A stretch of 43,880 bases of DNA from Legionella sp. (GTDB lineage Bacteria; Pseudomonadota; Gammaproteobacteria; Legionellales; Legionellaceae), in contig JAACPN010000011.1 in NCBI GenBank assembly GCA_009995425.1, positions 1 to 43,880 on the forward strand, given 5' to 3'. Under the pieces are notes generated by a model, which did no database searches, was not told the origin of the DNA, and worked only from the letters and a program-made list of their open reading frames with translations. Position 1 is the first letter of the stretch, and each line of letters starts with the position of its first letter. The position numbers and the translations under genes are program-made. Below are positions 36,618 to 43,880 of this stretch, one piece after another.

Positions 36618-38585
36618 TTAAGCTAAATCAATCGGATCCACATCCATCGCCCAGCGTACGCCGTTTTGTTTCGCATGCGGTGGGTAGGTGTGTTGAATAA
36701 AAGCTAATGCTTGATGAAGCTTGGCGCGTGAGGCCGATTTAAGCAGCAGTTGCATATGGTACTCTGTCGCTTTGCGTGCAAGCGGGGCGGGAGCTGGGCC
36801 TAACAGCATCACGCTCATATGCGCCAGTTGGCTTTTAACCACGGTTAAGAAATGCCTGACACTGCGTTCATTTTTCCCTGATGCACGAAGCAAAGCTAAA
36901 TAATGATAAGGTGGCCAAGCGGCTTGTTCTCGTAGCGGTAATAAAGCATCGGTAAACGCAGAATAGCCGTTTTGAATCAAGCGATTCAGCAAAGCATTAT
37001 CTGGAAAATGCGTTTGAATGAGTACTTCACCCGGAAGCTCGGCGCGTCCCGCGCGCCCGGATACTTGGGTGATAAGCTGGCCTAAGCGTTCGAGTGCTCT
37101 AAAATCTTGGTTATAAAACCCTGCATCCGTATCTAAGATAACCACCAACGTTAATTTCGGAAAGTGATGTCCTTTGGCCAGCATTTGTGTACCAATAAGA
37201 ATTTGAGATTGACCCGATTCAATTTTAGCCAAGACTTCAAGCAGGTGTTTGCTTTGTCGAATTTCATCGCGATCAATGCGATCGATGTGAATATTAGGAA
37301 AATAGTGACTTAAATATTCATGCACGCGTTGGGTGCCTGAGCCGACAGGCACTAAATCTTGACTTTTACAGGCATCGCAAGCCACGGGTACAGGGATTTT
37401 TAAGCCGCAGTGATGACAAATCAAGCGATTGCTTTGACGATGCAGGGTCAGGTGGCTATCACAGGCTTTGCAGTCGGCCATCCAGCCACAGGCGTGACAA
37501 AGAAGTACTGGGGAAAATCCACGGCGATTAATAAACACTAAGGCTTGATTACCTTGGTCAATATGCTGCTTAATCGCTTTTAACGTAGGTTCTGCTAACC
37601 CATGGGTTAATTTTTGTTGGCGTAAATCAATGATGCTGTAGCGCAGGGCTGTTTCGCTCTCCGCTTTTTGTGTGAGTTTTAAGTGCGTGTATTTTTTAAG
37701 CTTACAGTTATGTAAGCTTTCAAGGCTTGGTGTCGCTGAACCTAAAACAATAGGGACATGCTGCTGATGTGCACGGATTAACGCCGCGTCGCGTGCAGAA
37801 TAACGCACGCCATCTTGTTGCTTAAGCGAAGCGTCGTGTTCTTCATCGATAATCATGAGCCCTAAATGAGGCATGGGGGTGAATAATGCGGTACGTGTGC
37901 CTATCACAATTTTAGCAGCTCCAGTACGTGCGAGCTCCCAAGCTTCTGCGCGTTTTTTATCGGACACATGCGAATGGATCATCACGATAAGATCTGGAAA
38001 ACGTGCTTCAAAACGCGTGAAAAGCTGCGGTGTTAAACCGATTTCAGGCACTAAAATTAAAATTTGTTGGTTTTTGGCAAGTACCTGCGCCGCAAGTTGC
38101 AGATACACTTCGGTTTTACCGCTTCCAGTGACGCCATGCAGTACAAAGGCATGGTAGTGATTTAATGCATGACGCATGGCTTCGAGGGCTACGGCTTGTT
38201 CCTGGTTTAATACAAGCGGTGGGCTTGGAGGTTTTGTGTTGGGTTTCGGCAGTTTAGGCTCAATCATCTGCCCTGCGCGAATTTTTTTAGGCAGTGCGAT
38301 GGCCAGCACTTCAGACAGGGGCGCATGATAATAGCGGTTAATCCAGCGACATAGTTTAAGAAAAGCTTCAGAGAGCAGAGGCGTTTCGTCAATGACTTCC
38401 GTGATGGATTTAAGTTTACGTTGGGCATCTTCAGGCGTACCAATACCAACAATCACACCCAGTTTTTGCGTGTTTCGAAACGATACCCACACACGTGAAC
38501 CTATCGGGGCGGGCGTGTCAGGAAGGGCGAGGTAGTCGAAGTAATCCCGCTTGGTGTTGGGAATGCAAACATGTAAAACCGTCAC
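36618..38585 (-). CDS. priA: Primosomal protein N' (replication restart helicase)
   Basis: A 655-residue 3'-5' helicase that restarts stalled forks. There is an N-terminal 3'-DNA-binding region (FDYLALPDTPAPIGSRVWV), Walker A GVTGSGKT (151-158), the DEEHD box, a zinc-binding set of Cys residues (CHACGWMADCKAC, CHHCG, CDAC) and RAGRAELPGEVLIQT. A GTG at 38603 is in frame, but the GTG at 38585 overlaps the upstream stop as GTGA and begins TVLHVCIPN, close to E. coli PriA. It ends next to hairpin copy 2. Confidence 0.96.
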   Translation of the reverse strand: MTVLHVCIPNTKRDYFDYLALPDTPAPIGSRVWVSFRNTQKLGVIVGIGTPEDAQRKLKSITEVIDETPLLSEAFLKLCRWINRYYHAPLSEVLAIALPKKIRAGQMIEPKLPKPNTKPPSPPLVLNQEQAVALEAMRHALNHYHAFVLHGVTGSGKTEVYLQLAAQVLAKNQQILILVPEIGLTPQLFTRFEARFPDLIVMIHSHVSDKKRAEAWELARTGAAKIVIGTRTALFTPMPHLGLMIIDEEHDASLKQQDGVRYSARDAALIRAHQQHVPIVLGSATPSLESLHNCKLKKYTHLKLTQKAESETALRYSIIDLRQQKLTHGLAEPTLKAIKQHIDQGNQALVFINRRGFSPVLLCHACGWMADCKACDSHLTLHRQSNRLICHHCGLKIPVPVACDACKSQDLVPVGSGTQRVHEYLSHYFPNIHIDRIDRDEIRQSKHLLEVLAKIESGQSQILIGTQMLAKGHHFPKLTLVVILDTDAGFYNQDFRALERLGQLITQVSGRAGRAELPGEVLIQTHFPDNALLNRLIQNGYSAFTDALLPLREQAAWPPYHYLALLRASGKNERSVRHFLTVVKSQLAHMSVMLLGPAPAPLARKATEYHMQLLLKSASRAKLHQALAFIQHTYPPHAKQNGVRWAMDVDPIDLA

Positions 38586-39082
38586 GTGGCGGCTCGTTCC
38601 CACGTGTGACTGGCTGATTGCCCGGGTGCAGAAAAAACTTGAACAACCAATTTGTCAATATGATGTCGCTCGAGTGCTACTTCGTCTTGAATAAGTTCTT
38701 GAACAAACCAACGAGAGAGCTCTTCAATGGTAATGTTGGCAAGGGGCATCAACGTCACATCTTCTTTTAGAAACGGCATTTTCTTGTGATTAAATAAAAA
38801 ATAATAATATTCATCATCTTCGGAAAATTCTAAATAAGGTGAGTGCATGGGCATTAAAAAAGTCTGATGCAAGTGCTTGCATAACACCTGAATTTTTTCT
38901 TTGTAATAACGATAATCAAACGTGAGGCCGTTTTTTTCAATCTGCGTGCTGATGGCTAGCGCAACATCATAACGATGACCATGAAGCGGCTCGCGATCGG
39001 TCGCCGAAAAAATGGTGGTGTGCCCAGCTGAAAAGTTCATCGAGGGTTTTTGAAGTGTCACCGTGGTTTTGTATGTGCTCAT
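38582..39082 (-). CDS. PTPS-family protein lacking the catalytic Cys (PTPS-III-like)
   Basis: A 166-residue 6-pyruvoyl-tetrahydropterin synthase/QueD-fold protein. Zinc ligands are His21 (FSAGH) and His34, His36 (HGH). QueD and mammalian PTPS carry a Cys before HGH; here the segment is DREPLHGHRYDV with Glu31 at -3 and no Cys. Glu in this place marks the PTPS-III subgroup, which can supply hydroxymethyl-dihydropterin for folate in organisms without FolB. That assignment is by motif and is inference. It overlaps both midA-like (4 bp) and priA. Confidence 0.8.
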   Translation of the reverse strand: MSTYKTTVTLQKPSMNFSAGHTTIFSATDREPLHGHRYDVALAISTQIEKNGLTFDYRYYKEKIQVLCKHLHQTFLMPMHSPYLEFSEDDEYYYFLFNHKKMPFLKEDVTLMPLANITIEELSRWFVQELIQDEVALERHHIDKLVVQVFSAPGQSASHTWERAAT

Positions 39083-40203
39083 AAGCTCGCTCGTTTGTCG
39101 TGTAATTGAAAACCGGTTAGGCTAAAATCAAGTTGTTTGGTGAGTGCAATCACTTTAAATAATTCACCCATTTCATGGGGTTGCAGCAGTTTTTTTACGG
39201 CTTCTTGCTGTTTGATTTGGTCTAGACCATCTAGCTTATCCTGCGCATGTTCTTGCAGTAAGCTTAGCAAACCGTTCGCGAGTAAGAAAGAGGCTTGATT
39301 GGTATACCCTGACACCTCAAACCCTGCGTTGAGTGCGGCGTCGGCAACGTGGGTAAAATCAACATGCGCGGTGATGTCTTCTTCACCGGGGTGCAATAAG
39401 GGGTTTGGATGGGCCTTGTGCTGGTAATGGCACATCAGCGTACCTTGAGCGCGTGAGGGATGATAATACTCATGTTCAGGAAAGCCATAATCTATCAGCA
39501 AAACTGCACCTCGCTTGAGCATGGCATGGCAGGCTTCAATCCAGCCATCGATTAATAAATTAGCCTCCGATGCATACGGTACGGTGTCATGTTTGAGTAC
39601 ACGTTCAACATGATTGTTTAAGTACGTATGGGTGCACGGCACAAAGTTTTCTATAAGTTCGTTATTTTTATCAAGCGCAATCATGCTTTCAAATAAGCCT
39701 TGCTCAGTTTTTAAAAAACGATGCACGGGCATCGCGTCTAGCACCTCGTTGGCAATCACAACGCCCTCAAATGCGTGCTCAGGCCATGCCGATAACCATT
39801 GGACGCGATCAGCTAAGTGCGGAATTTTAGTTTGAATATGATCTTTTTGTCGGGCTTGTAACGACGTACTGACTTCAAGAATATGATAGGCATGAGGCAG
39901 AGCGCCCAAGTGCTCAAGTCGTGTTAAGATATCAATGCATAATTGGCCAGAGCCCGCCCCAAATTCGAATACAATGGGTTGATTTAAATGCCGTAACACT
40001 TGTTCGCATTGCTGTGCGAGCGTATGGCCGAACAAAGGCGTGAGTTCGGGGGCTGTGATGAAATCGCCCGAGGCTCCGAGTGGGGAGCGCTGTCGTGTAT
40101 AATAACCCCAAATAGGCGCATAAAGGGCTTGTTGCATAAAATCAACAAACGGTATGGAACCGTGTTGGTTGATGTACTGACGTAAATGGTCGAGGGGGCT
40201 CAT
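39079..40203 (-). CDS. MidA-type SAM-dependent methyltransferase (DUF185)
   Basis: A 374-residue protein related to NDUFAF7/MidA, the mitochondrial factor that methylates an Arg of complex I. GDFITAPE (46-53), the SAM-binding EFGAGSGQL (80-88), VIANEVLDAMPVHRF and LLIDYGFPEHEYYHP are family blocks. Its bacterial substrate is not established. The ATG at 40203 is preferred (MSPLDHLRQYINQHG); the longer frame would run into the divergent folM gene. The stop overlaps the PTPS gene by 4 bp. Confidence 0.88.
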   Translation of the reverse strand: MSPLDHLRQYINQHGSIPFVDFMQQALYAPIWGYYTRQRSPLGASGDFITAPELTPLFGHTLAQQCEQVLRHLNQPIVFEFGAGSGQLCIDILTRLEHLGALPHAYHILEVSTSLQARQKDHIQTKIPHLADRVQWLSAWPEHAFEGVVIANEVLDAMPVHRFLKTEQGLFESMIALDKNNELIENFVPCTHTYLNNHVERVLKHDTVPYASEANLLIDGWIEACHAMLKRGAVLLIDYGFPEHEYYHPSRAQGTLMCHYQHKAHPNPLLHPGEEDITAHVDFTHVADAALNAGFEVSGYTNQASFLLANGLLSLLQEHAQDKLDGLDQIKQQEAVKKLLQPHEMGELFKVIALTKQLDFSLTGFQLHDKRASL

Positions 40204-40250
40204 ACTACCTACCATCCCATAATAATGATGACTAAAAAGAGGACAATACC

Positions 40251-41003
40251 GTGAATCGAGACAGGACACAAGATGTTCGGGTGGTGTTGGTGACTGGAGC
40301 TGCTCGACGTATTGGGGCGGCCATTGCAAAATGCCTGCATCAATCCGGTTTTAACGTAGTCATTCATTGCCATCAGTCCAGACAAGAAGCTGAGGCGTTA
40401 TCTATAAAATTAAATCATGCACGCTCAAATAGCGCGTGTGTTTTAGTGGCTGATTTAAGCTTAAAAAATCAGGCATCAGCCTTAATCAAACAAGTGATTG
40501 ATTGGCAAGGGCGTTTAGATGTTTTAGTCAATAATGCCTCATGTTTTATTAAAACGCCTGTGGGGTGTATTGATGAAGCCGTGTGCGATAAGCTTTGGAT
40601 AACCAACGTGAAAGCGCCGTTGTGGCTAAGTGAGGCAGCCTATGCAAGCTTGGCTCAGCATAACGGCTCAATTATTAATCTTACGGATATTCATGCTGAA
40701 AAGCCTTTGTCTGATTATGCTGTGTATTCACAAACAAAAGCGGCTCTTAAAATGCAAACAGAGGCGTTGGCACGGGAATATGCGCCAAACATACGTGTGA
40801 ATGCGGTGGCTCCTGGAGCGATTGTATGGCCTGAAGGTGAGAATGCATTAAGTCCTGAAATGCAGGCGAAGATTATTTCAAAAACCTTATTAAAAAAACA
40901 GGGTGAGCCGAAGTGGATTGCCGAGGCGGTGTTGAGTTTGGTTTTAAACGCGTTTATAACCGGCCAAACACTACGCGTGGATGGTGGGCGGAGTGTGGCT
41001 TAA
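40251..41003 (+). CDS. FolM/PTR1-type pteridine reductase
   Basis: A 250-residue short-chain dehydrogenase. TGAARRIG (15-22) is the TGxxxRxG nucleotide motif of PTR1 and FolM. The catalytic set is Asp146, Tyr159 and Lys163, with Asp in place of the usual SDR Ser at exactly the PTR1/FolM spacing. NNAS (94-97) and the C-terminal RVDGGRSV complete the fold. It would reduce dihydromonapterin, dihydrobiopterin or dihydrofolate with NADPH. It starts with GTG after AGAGGA and is divergent from midA. Its last 20 nt recur at 42344-42363. Confidence 0.88.
   Translation: MNRDRTQDVRVVLVTGAARRIGAAIAKCLHQSGFNVVIHCHQSRQEAEALSIKLNHARSNSACVLVADLSLKNQASALIKQVIDWQGRLDVLVNNASCFIKTPVGCIDEAVCDKLWITNVKAPLWLSEAAYASLAQHNGSIINLTDIHAEKPLSDYAVYSQTKAALKMQTEALAREYAPNIRVNAVAPGAIVWPEGENALSPEMQAKIISKTLLKKQGEPKWIAEAVLSLVLNAFITGQTLRVDGGRSVA
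40975..40994 (+). repeat. Direct repeat, left copy (3' end of folM-like gene)
   Basis: GCGTGGATGGTGGGCGGAGT lies in the last codons of the reductase gene (RVDGGRS). A copy with one mismatch occurs at 42344-42363. The repeats bracket the gene at 41038-42219. Confidence 0.8.
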
Positions 41004-41037
41004 TCTCTGAACACGTTCATGGGGCATGATTAAGTCT

Positions 41038-42219
41038 CTAATTGATTACAATGCGATCGCTATGACGGTAGTTTAATATACGCCAGGTGGACGATGATGC
41101 TTGTGTTTCACCTGTATAAACTACATAACCATGTGGTACGCGATCGGCTGCGATTTTTTTAAGGTAAGCGAGGTTTTTTGTAAAATTAGCATGGAACGTT
41201 TGGCCGTATTTTATTTCAATGGGAATTAAGTCGCGGCCTTGCTGCCAAATGATATCAATTTCGTGTTGGCCTTGATCTCGATAGTAGTAAAATCGTGCTT
41301 CTTTTCCTTGATTAAGCCGTGCTTTATGTAAATCTAAAACAACGAGATTTTCGAACAAGTTACCTTTTAGAGGATCGCGGCTGAGTTGATGTGTGTTTTC
41401 AATACCCAATAAGTAACTGGCGAGACCTACATCTGTAAAATAAAGTTTCGGTGATTTTATGGCTCGTTTACCAAAATTCTCATAATAAGGCTGAAGACGA
41501 AAAATAACGTAGGACGCCTCTAAAACAGAGAGCCACGACTGAATGGTGTGATAGGACACACCCAATTCATTTCCAAGGTGACTTGCGACAAATTCAGAGC
41601 CAATTCTTGCCGCCATCAATTGCATGAAACGTTGAAATTGGGTCAGATCTTTAATTTGAATAAGTTGTCGCATATCACGTTCAAGATAAGTTTTAACATA
41701 ATTTTTGTAAACAAGCGTGGGGTTAATGTTATCACGAAAGATGCGAGGCAACCCCCCATAGTATATCAATTCATCCGTAGATAGGGTGATGTTAGCTTGT
41801 TCTAGTTCTTGTGTGCTCATAGGGAGTAGTTCAAGTAAACCGACACGCCCTGCAAGCGACTGTGTCATGGATTCTATGAGCGCAAGATTATAGCTTCCTG
41901 TAATAATAAAACGTCCTTTTATTGGGTTTTTGTCGGTCTCGACCTGCAAATAAGATAATAGTTCTGGAAAATGTTGTACCGCGTCAAAAATAGCTCCATC
42001 TTTTCCTAGCGACATAAGTAGCCCTTTTGGATCATCGATAAGCTGGGCTCTCAAGCTAGGATCTTCTAAGTTGAAATACATTTTTTCAGGGCAGTAATAT
42101 TTTGCAAGCGTGGTTTTTCCCGACTGTCGTGGACCCGTAAGACAAATAATGGGAAAGCTATCCATTAATTCTTGTAATGCGGGCTCAATGGTTCGTTGAA
42201 AGTCATCTGAAGACGTCAT
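41038..42219 (-). CDS. AAA+ ATPase of the DUF4143 family, variant Walker B
   Basis: A 393-residue protein from the ATG at 42219. Walker A is GPRQSGKTTL (29-38). Walker B, usually FDEVQ, reads FDAVQ (78-82), so the catalytic Glu is Ala80. The C-terminal DUF4143 part has FYYYRDQGQHEIDIIWQQ and a PD-(D/E)xK-like LIPIEIKYG. A winged helix with SEFVASHLGNELGVSYHTI lies between. The frame is open to 42285 but no ribosome site favours that. It may bind but not hydrolyse ATP. Such genes are common in accessory islands, with unclear function. Confidence 0.8.
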   Translation of the reverse strand: MTSSDDFQRTIEPALQELMDSFPIICLTGPRQSGKTTLAKYYCPEKMYFNLEDPSLRAQLIDDPKGLLMSLGKDGAIFDAVQHFPELLSYLQVETDKNPIKGRFIITGSYNLALIESMTQSLAGRVGLLELLPMSTQELEQANITLSTDELIYYGGLPRIFRDNINPTLVYKNYVKTYLERDMRQLIQIKDLTQFQRFMQLMAARIGSEFVASHLGNELGVSYHTIQSWLSVLEASYVIFRLQPYYENFGKRAIKSPKLYFTDVGLASYLLGIENTHQLSRDPLKGNLFENLVVLDLHKARLNQGKEARFYYYRDQGQHEIDIIWQQGRDLIPIEIKYGQTFHANFTKNLAYLKKIAADRVPHGYVVYTGETQASSSTWRILNYRHSDRIVIN

Positions 42220-42343
42220 AGCGCATTTTGTTTGACAATATAGAAGTTGTGGTTCTATATTGTCATGAAAATACGTTAAGTTCAATATTTTTTATAAAAG
42301 CGTCGCAACACCTTGTTCAATTTTCCCAAAGGATAAAATACGG

Positions 42344-42363
42344 GCGTGGATGGCGGGCGGAGT
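42344..42363 (+). repeat. Direct repeat, right copy
   Basis: GCGTGGATGGCGGGCGGAGT matches the folM-like gene end at 40975-40994 in 19 of 20 bases. It directly abuts the stop codon of the next ATPase gene (42364). It may be a remnant of a reductase gene end or an integration-type duplication. Confidence 0.8.
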
Positions 42364-43569
42364 TTATATTAATTGCGATAGAAAGGTTTTGATGGGTACA
42401 ATATGTATTTTATCTAACGTAAATAAATTCATATCGATGTAGTCCATATCCAAAGCGAGTTGGAAGGCATGGGGTGCATTTAATTGCTCTTGAAAAAATC
42501 TTAGATTATCGCTGAGGGGTTGCTTTGCACTGGATTTCACTTCGGCTAAAAACCAAGGTTGATTGTGTTTCGTTACTAAAAAATCAACTTCACGTTTATC
42601 TTTGTTTCTCAAATAAAACAAACCAAACTCACCTTGACCTGTATTGTTCCAAAAAGAGATGGCTTTTAATAAATGTAATGCTATTAAGTTTTCTACCATC
42701 GCGCCTTTATCGGCACACAGTGACCAATCATATAAGTAAGTTTTGGGAGCTTTTAAAATCGAACGATGAATATTTTTAGTCCAAGGGTAAATATTAAAGC
42801 AGAAGTAAGTGTTGTCTAATAATGTAAACCAACTCCTCACGGTTGTTTCGGATACCCTGATTTTTGTTGCTAAATTCGAGTAATTGGTTTGGCTACCGGT
42901 TTGATGTGTTATAAGCTGCCCTAATAACTCTAATTGATCGATGTTTTGAATGTTTGCATAGTCTCTTATTTCCTCTCTAAATAGTTGTGAGCGTCGCGAC
43001 GTTTGCCAGAGCGTTGTAAATTCATCGTCATTTTTTAGATAGGGCTCGGGATATCCGCCTCGTTGGATTAATGTTTGCCAAGCTTTCTGATTTAATTCGC
43101 TTGGTGGGTGAATTAAATTTTTTTGATAGGGGCGTTGTAATAATTCATACACAGATAGGGGAAAAATTTGATAATTAAAATATCGCCCCATCAAACTATC
43201 ACCTCCTTTGTTATAGACATCAAGTTTTGCTGAGCCCGTAACAATTATTGTTAGTTTTTCTTTGTGTTGGTCATAAATTCCTTTAATTAAATTTTTCCAA
43301 TGTTTAAATTTATGAATTTCATCCAAGATAATGCAGGGCTTTGTTTTGGTTAACGTGCTTAATAACTTGCTTTCTATGTAGTTAAAAATATCACCTAAGA
43401 TGATTTTTCGATGAATAATATTATCCCAATTTAAGTAGCTATATTCGCTGGTTTGAAAGGTTTTAGCGATGGTGGTTTTGCCTACTTGACGCGATCCAGA
43501 GATAAAAATCATCTGAGAATATGCATCGATATGATGTTGTATTATTTTTTCATAAAATCGTCTAATCAT
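42364..43569 (-). CDS. AAA+ ATPase of the DUF4143 family
   Basis: A 401-residue paralogue-level relative of the preceding ATPase, with intact motifs: Walker A GSRQVGKTT (25-33), Walker B CIILDEIHK (79-87), a sensor-like TGSAKLD, a winged helix with ATKIRVSETTVRSWFTLLD, and the C-terminal nuclease-like EVDFLVTKHNQPWFLAEVKS. The two proteins share fold and order but little sequence, so they were probably acquired separately. It ends at the folM-end repeat and begins next to IS remnants. Confidence 0.85.
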   Translation of the reverse strand: MIRRFYEKIIQHHIDAYSQMIFISGSRQVGKTTIAKTFQTSEYSYLNWDNIIHRKIILGDIFNYIESKLLSTLTKTKPCIILDEIHKFKHWKNLIKGIYDQHKEKLTIIVTGSAKLDVYNKGGDSLMGRYFNYQIFPLSVYELLQRPYQKNLIHPPSELNQKAWQTLIQRGGYPEPYLKNDDEFTTLWQTSRRSQLFREEIRDYANIQNIDQLELLGQLITHQTGSQTNYSNLATKIRVSETTVRSWFTLLDNTYFCFNIYPWTKNIHRSILKAPKTYLYDWSLCADKGAMVENLIALHLLKAISFWNNTGQGEFGLFYLRNKDKREVDFLVTKHNQPWFLAEVKSSAKQPLSDNLRFFQEQLNAPHAFQLALDMDYIDMNLFTLDKIHIVPIKTFLSQLI

Positions 43570-43662
43570 GAGCTTGTTTTGAATTGGTCGCGACTAATTC
43601 AAAGTTTAGTGTCTTTTGGATGGTTATTCAAGGCGCTGTGTTTGGTTGTGTCGCAAATGATT
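43570..43662. other. Decayed DNA between ATPase and IS remnant
   Basis: This 93-bp stretch has no supported gene. It may hold the decayed 3' part of the IS6-type transposase, since an open frame continues after the stop on the minus strand. Confidence 0.3.
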
Positions 43663-43880
43663 TCACGAGCGATGGTCGGACTTATTTTGGACAAACTTAT
43701 GCTGCAAGCCATTCGAATTGATTGCTTTGTTGAAAAAGGCCCGCGCAGCCGGTTCATCGCGCTTTTCTGATAACATGAAATCAATCGTCTGGCCTTCCTT
43801 GTCAACGGCTCGATACAGATAAACCCAATTGCGAAAAGATTCCTCCAACTGCGGCGCATAATCAATGACCCAGCGATTGA
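43663..43880 (-). pseudogene. IS6-family transposase remnant, continues past the window
   Basis: On the minus strand the frame reads [15 protein letters not shown], then [33 protein letters not shown] and KAINSNG before a stop near 43663. IS6/IS26/IS240 transposases have about 20 residues, including the first catalytic Asp (MDETY), between the LLEE-FR and W-YLYRAVD blocks. They are missing here, and the second DKSG block reads QNKS. The element is therefore inactive. The 5' end lies beyond the window. Confidence 0.8.

Noticed and set aside
40204-40329. Extended N terminus of the MidA-type protein
   Set aside because: It would overlap the start of the divergent reductase gene and does not match the family start.

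Overview
The window looks like a chromosomal segment from a gammaproteobacterium, most probably Legionella/Coxiella-like (order Legionellales) or a relative. The reasons are the gene order of the translation loci, a metabolite:H+ symporter next to paralogous membrane proteins of unknown function, six-bladed Cys-pair beta-propeller repeats of a type I associate with Legionella, and several large orphan proteins. This assignment is inference from gene content, not a database match.

Layout. 1-1120: gene-poor left edge with a palindromic repeat and a MazEF toxin-antitoxin pair on the minus strand. 1181-7210: initiator tRNA-fMet, then rimP-nusA-infB-rbfA-truB. 7284-10177: two paralogous four-helix membrane proteins flanking an MHS-family transporter; this block separates truB from rpsO-pnp (10229-12724). 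12874-17128 (minus): folE, a HIT hydrolase, a lipoprotein and a divergent PEP-carboxylase-like protein. 17259-20605: a three-gene operon (polyprenyl-phosphate glycosyltransferase, YdjC-type deacetylase, ArnT-like transferase) that matches the logic of Francisella FlmF2-NaxD-FlmK lipid A amino-sugar modification. 20614-21837: inorganic pyrophosphatase and a convergent TRIC/YadS-type channel. 21911-24531 (minus): a HTH regulator, an outer-membrane barrel and a secreted beta-propeller. 24829-31609: tRNA-Val, thrS, infC (AUU start), rpmI, rplT, pheS, pheT. 31609-34029: a 2Fe-2S thioredoxin-like ferredoxin, a six-helix membrane protein and a secreted permuted NlpC/P60-like protein. 34081-34524: Hsp20. 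34626-36606: an orphan 588-residue protein bracketed by two near-identical 67-nt hairpins. 36618-41003: priA, a PTPS-family protein and a MidA-type methyltransferase (minus), with a divergent FolM/PTR1-type pteridine reductase. 41038-43880: two DUF4143-type ATPases and a decayed IS6-family transposase.

How the parts fit. Most of the backbone is translation and RNA machinery. FolE, the PTPS-family protein (Glu in place of the catalytic Cys) and the FolM/PTR1-like reductase together suggest a folate/reduced-pterin branch that may not use FolB. The glycosyltransferase-deacetylase-ArnT operon, the secreted propeller/barrel pair, the NlpC/P60-like protein and the hairpin-bracketed orphan are the best candidates for envelope or host-interaction functions. 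The two window ends (MazEF and repeats on the left; DUF4143 ATPases, a duplicated folM 3' end and the IS6 remnant on the right) look like accessory, recombination-prone DNA.
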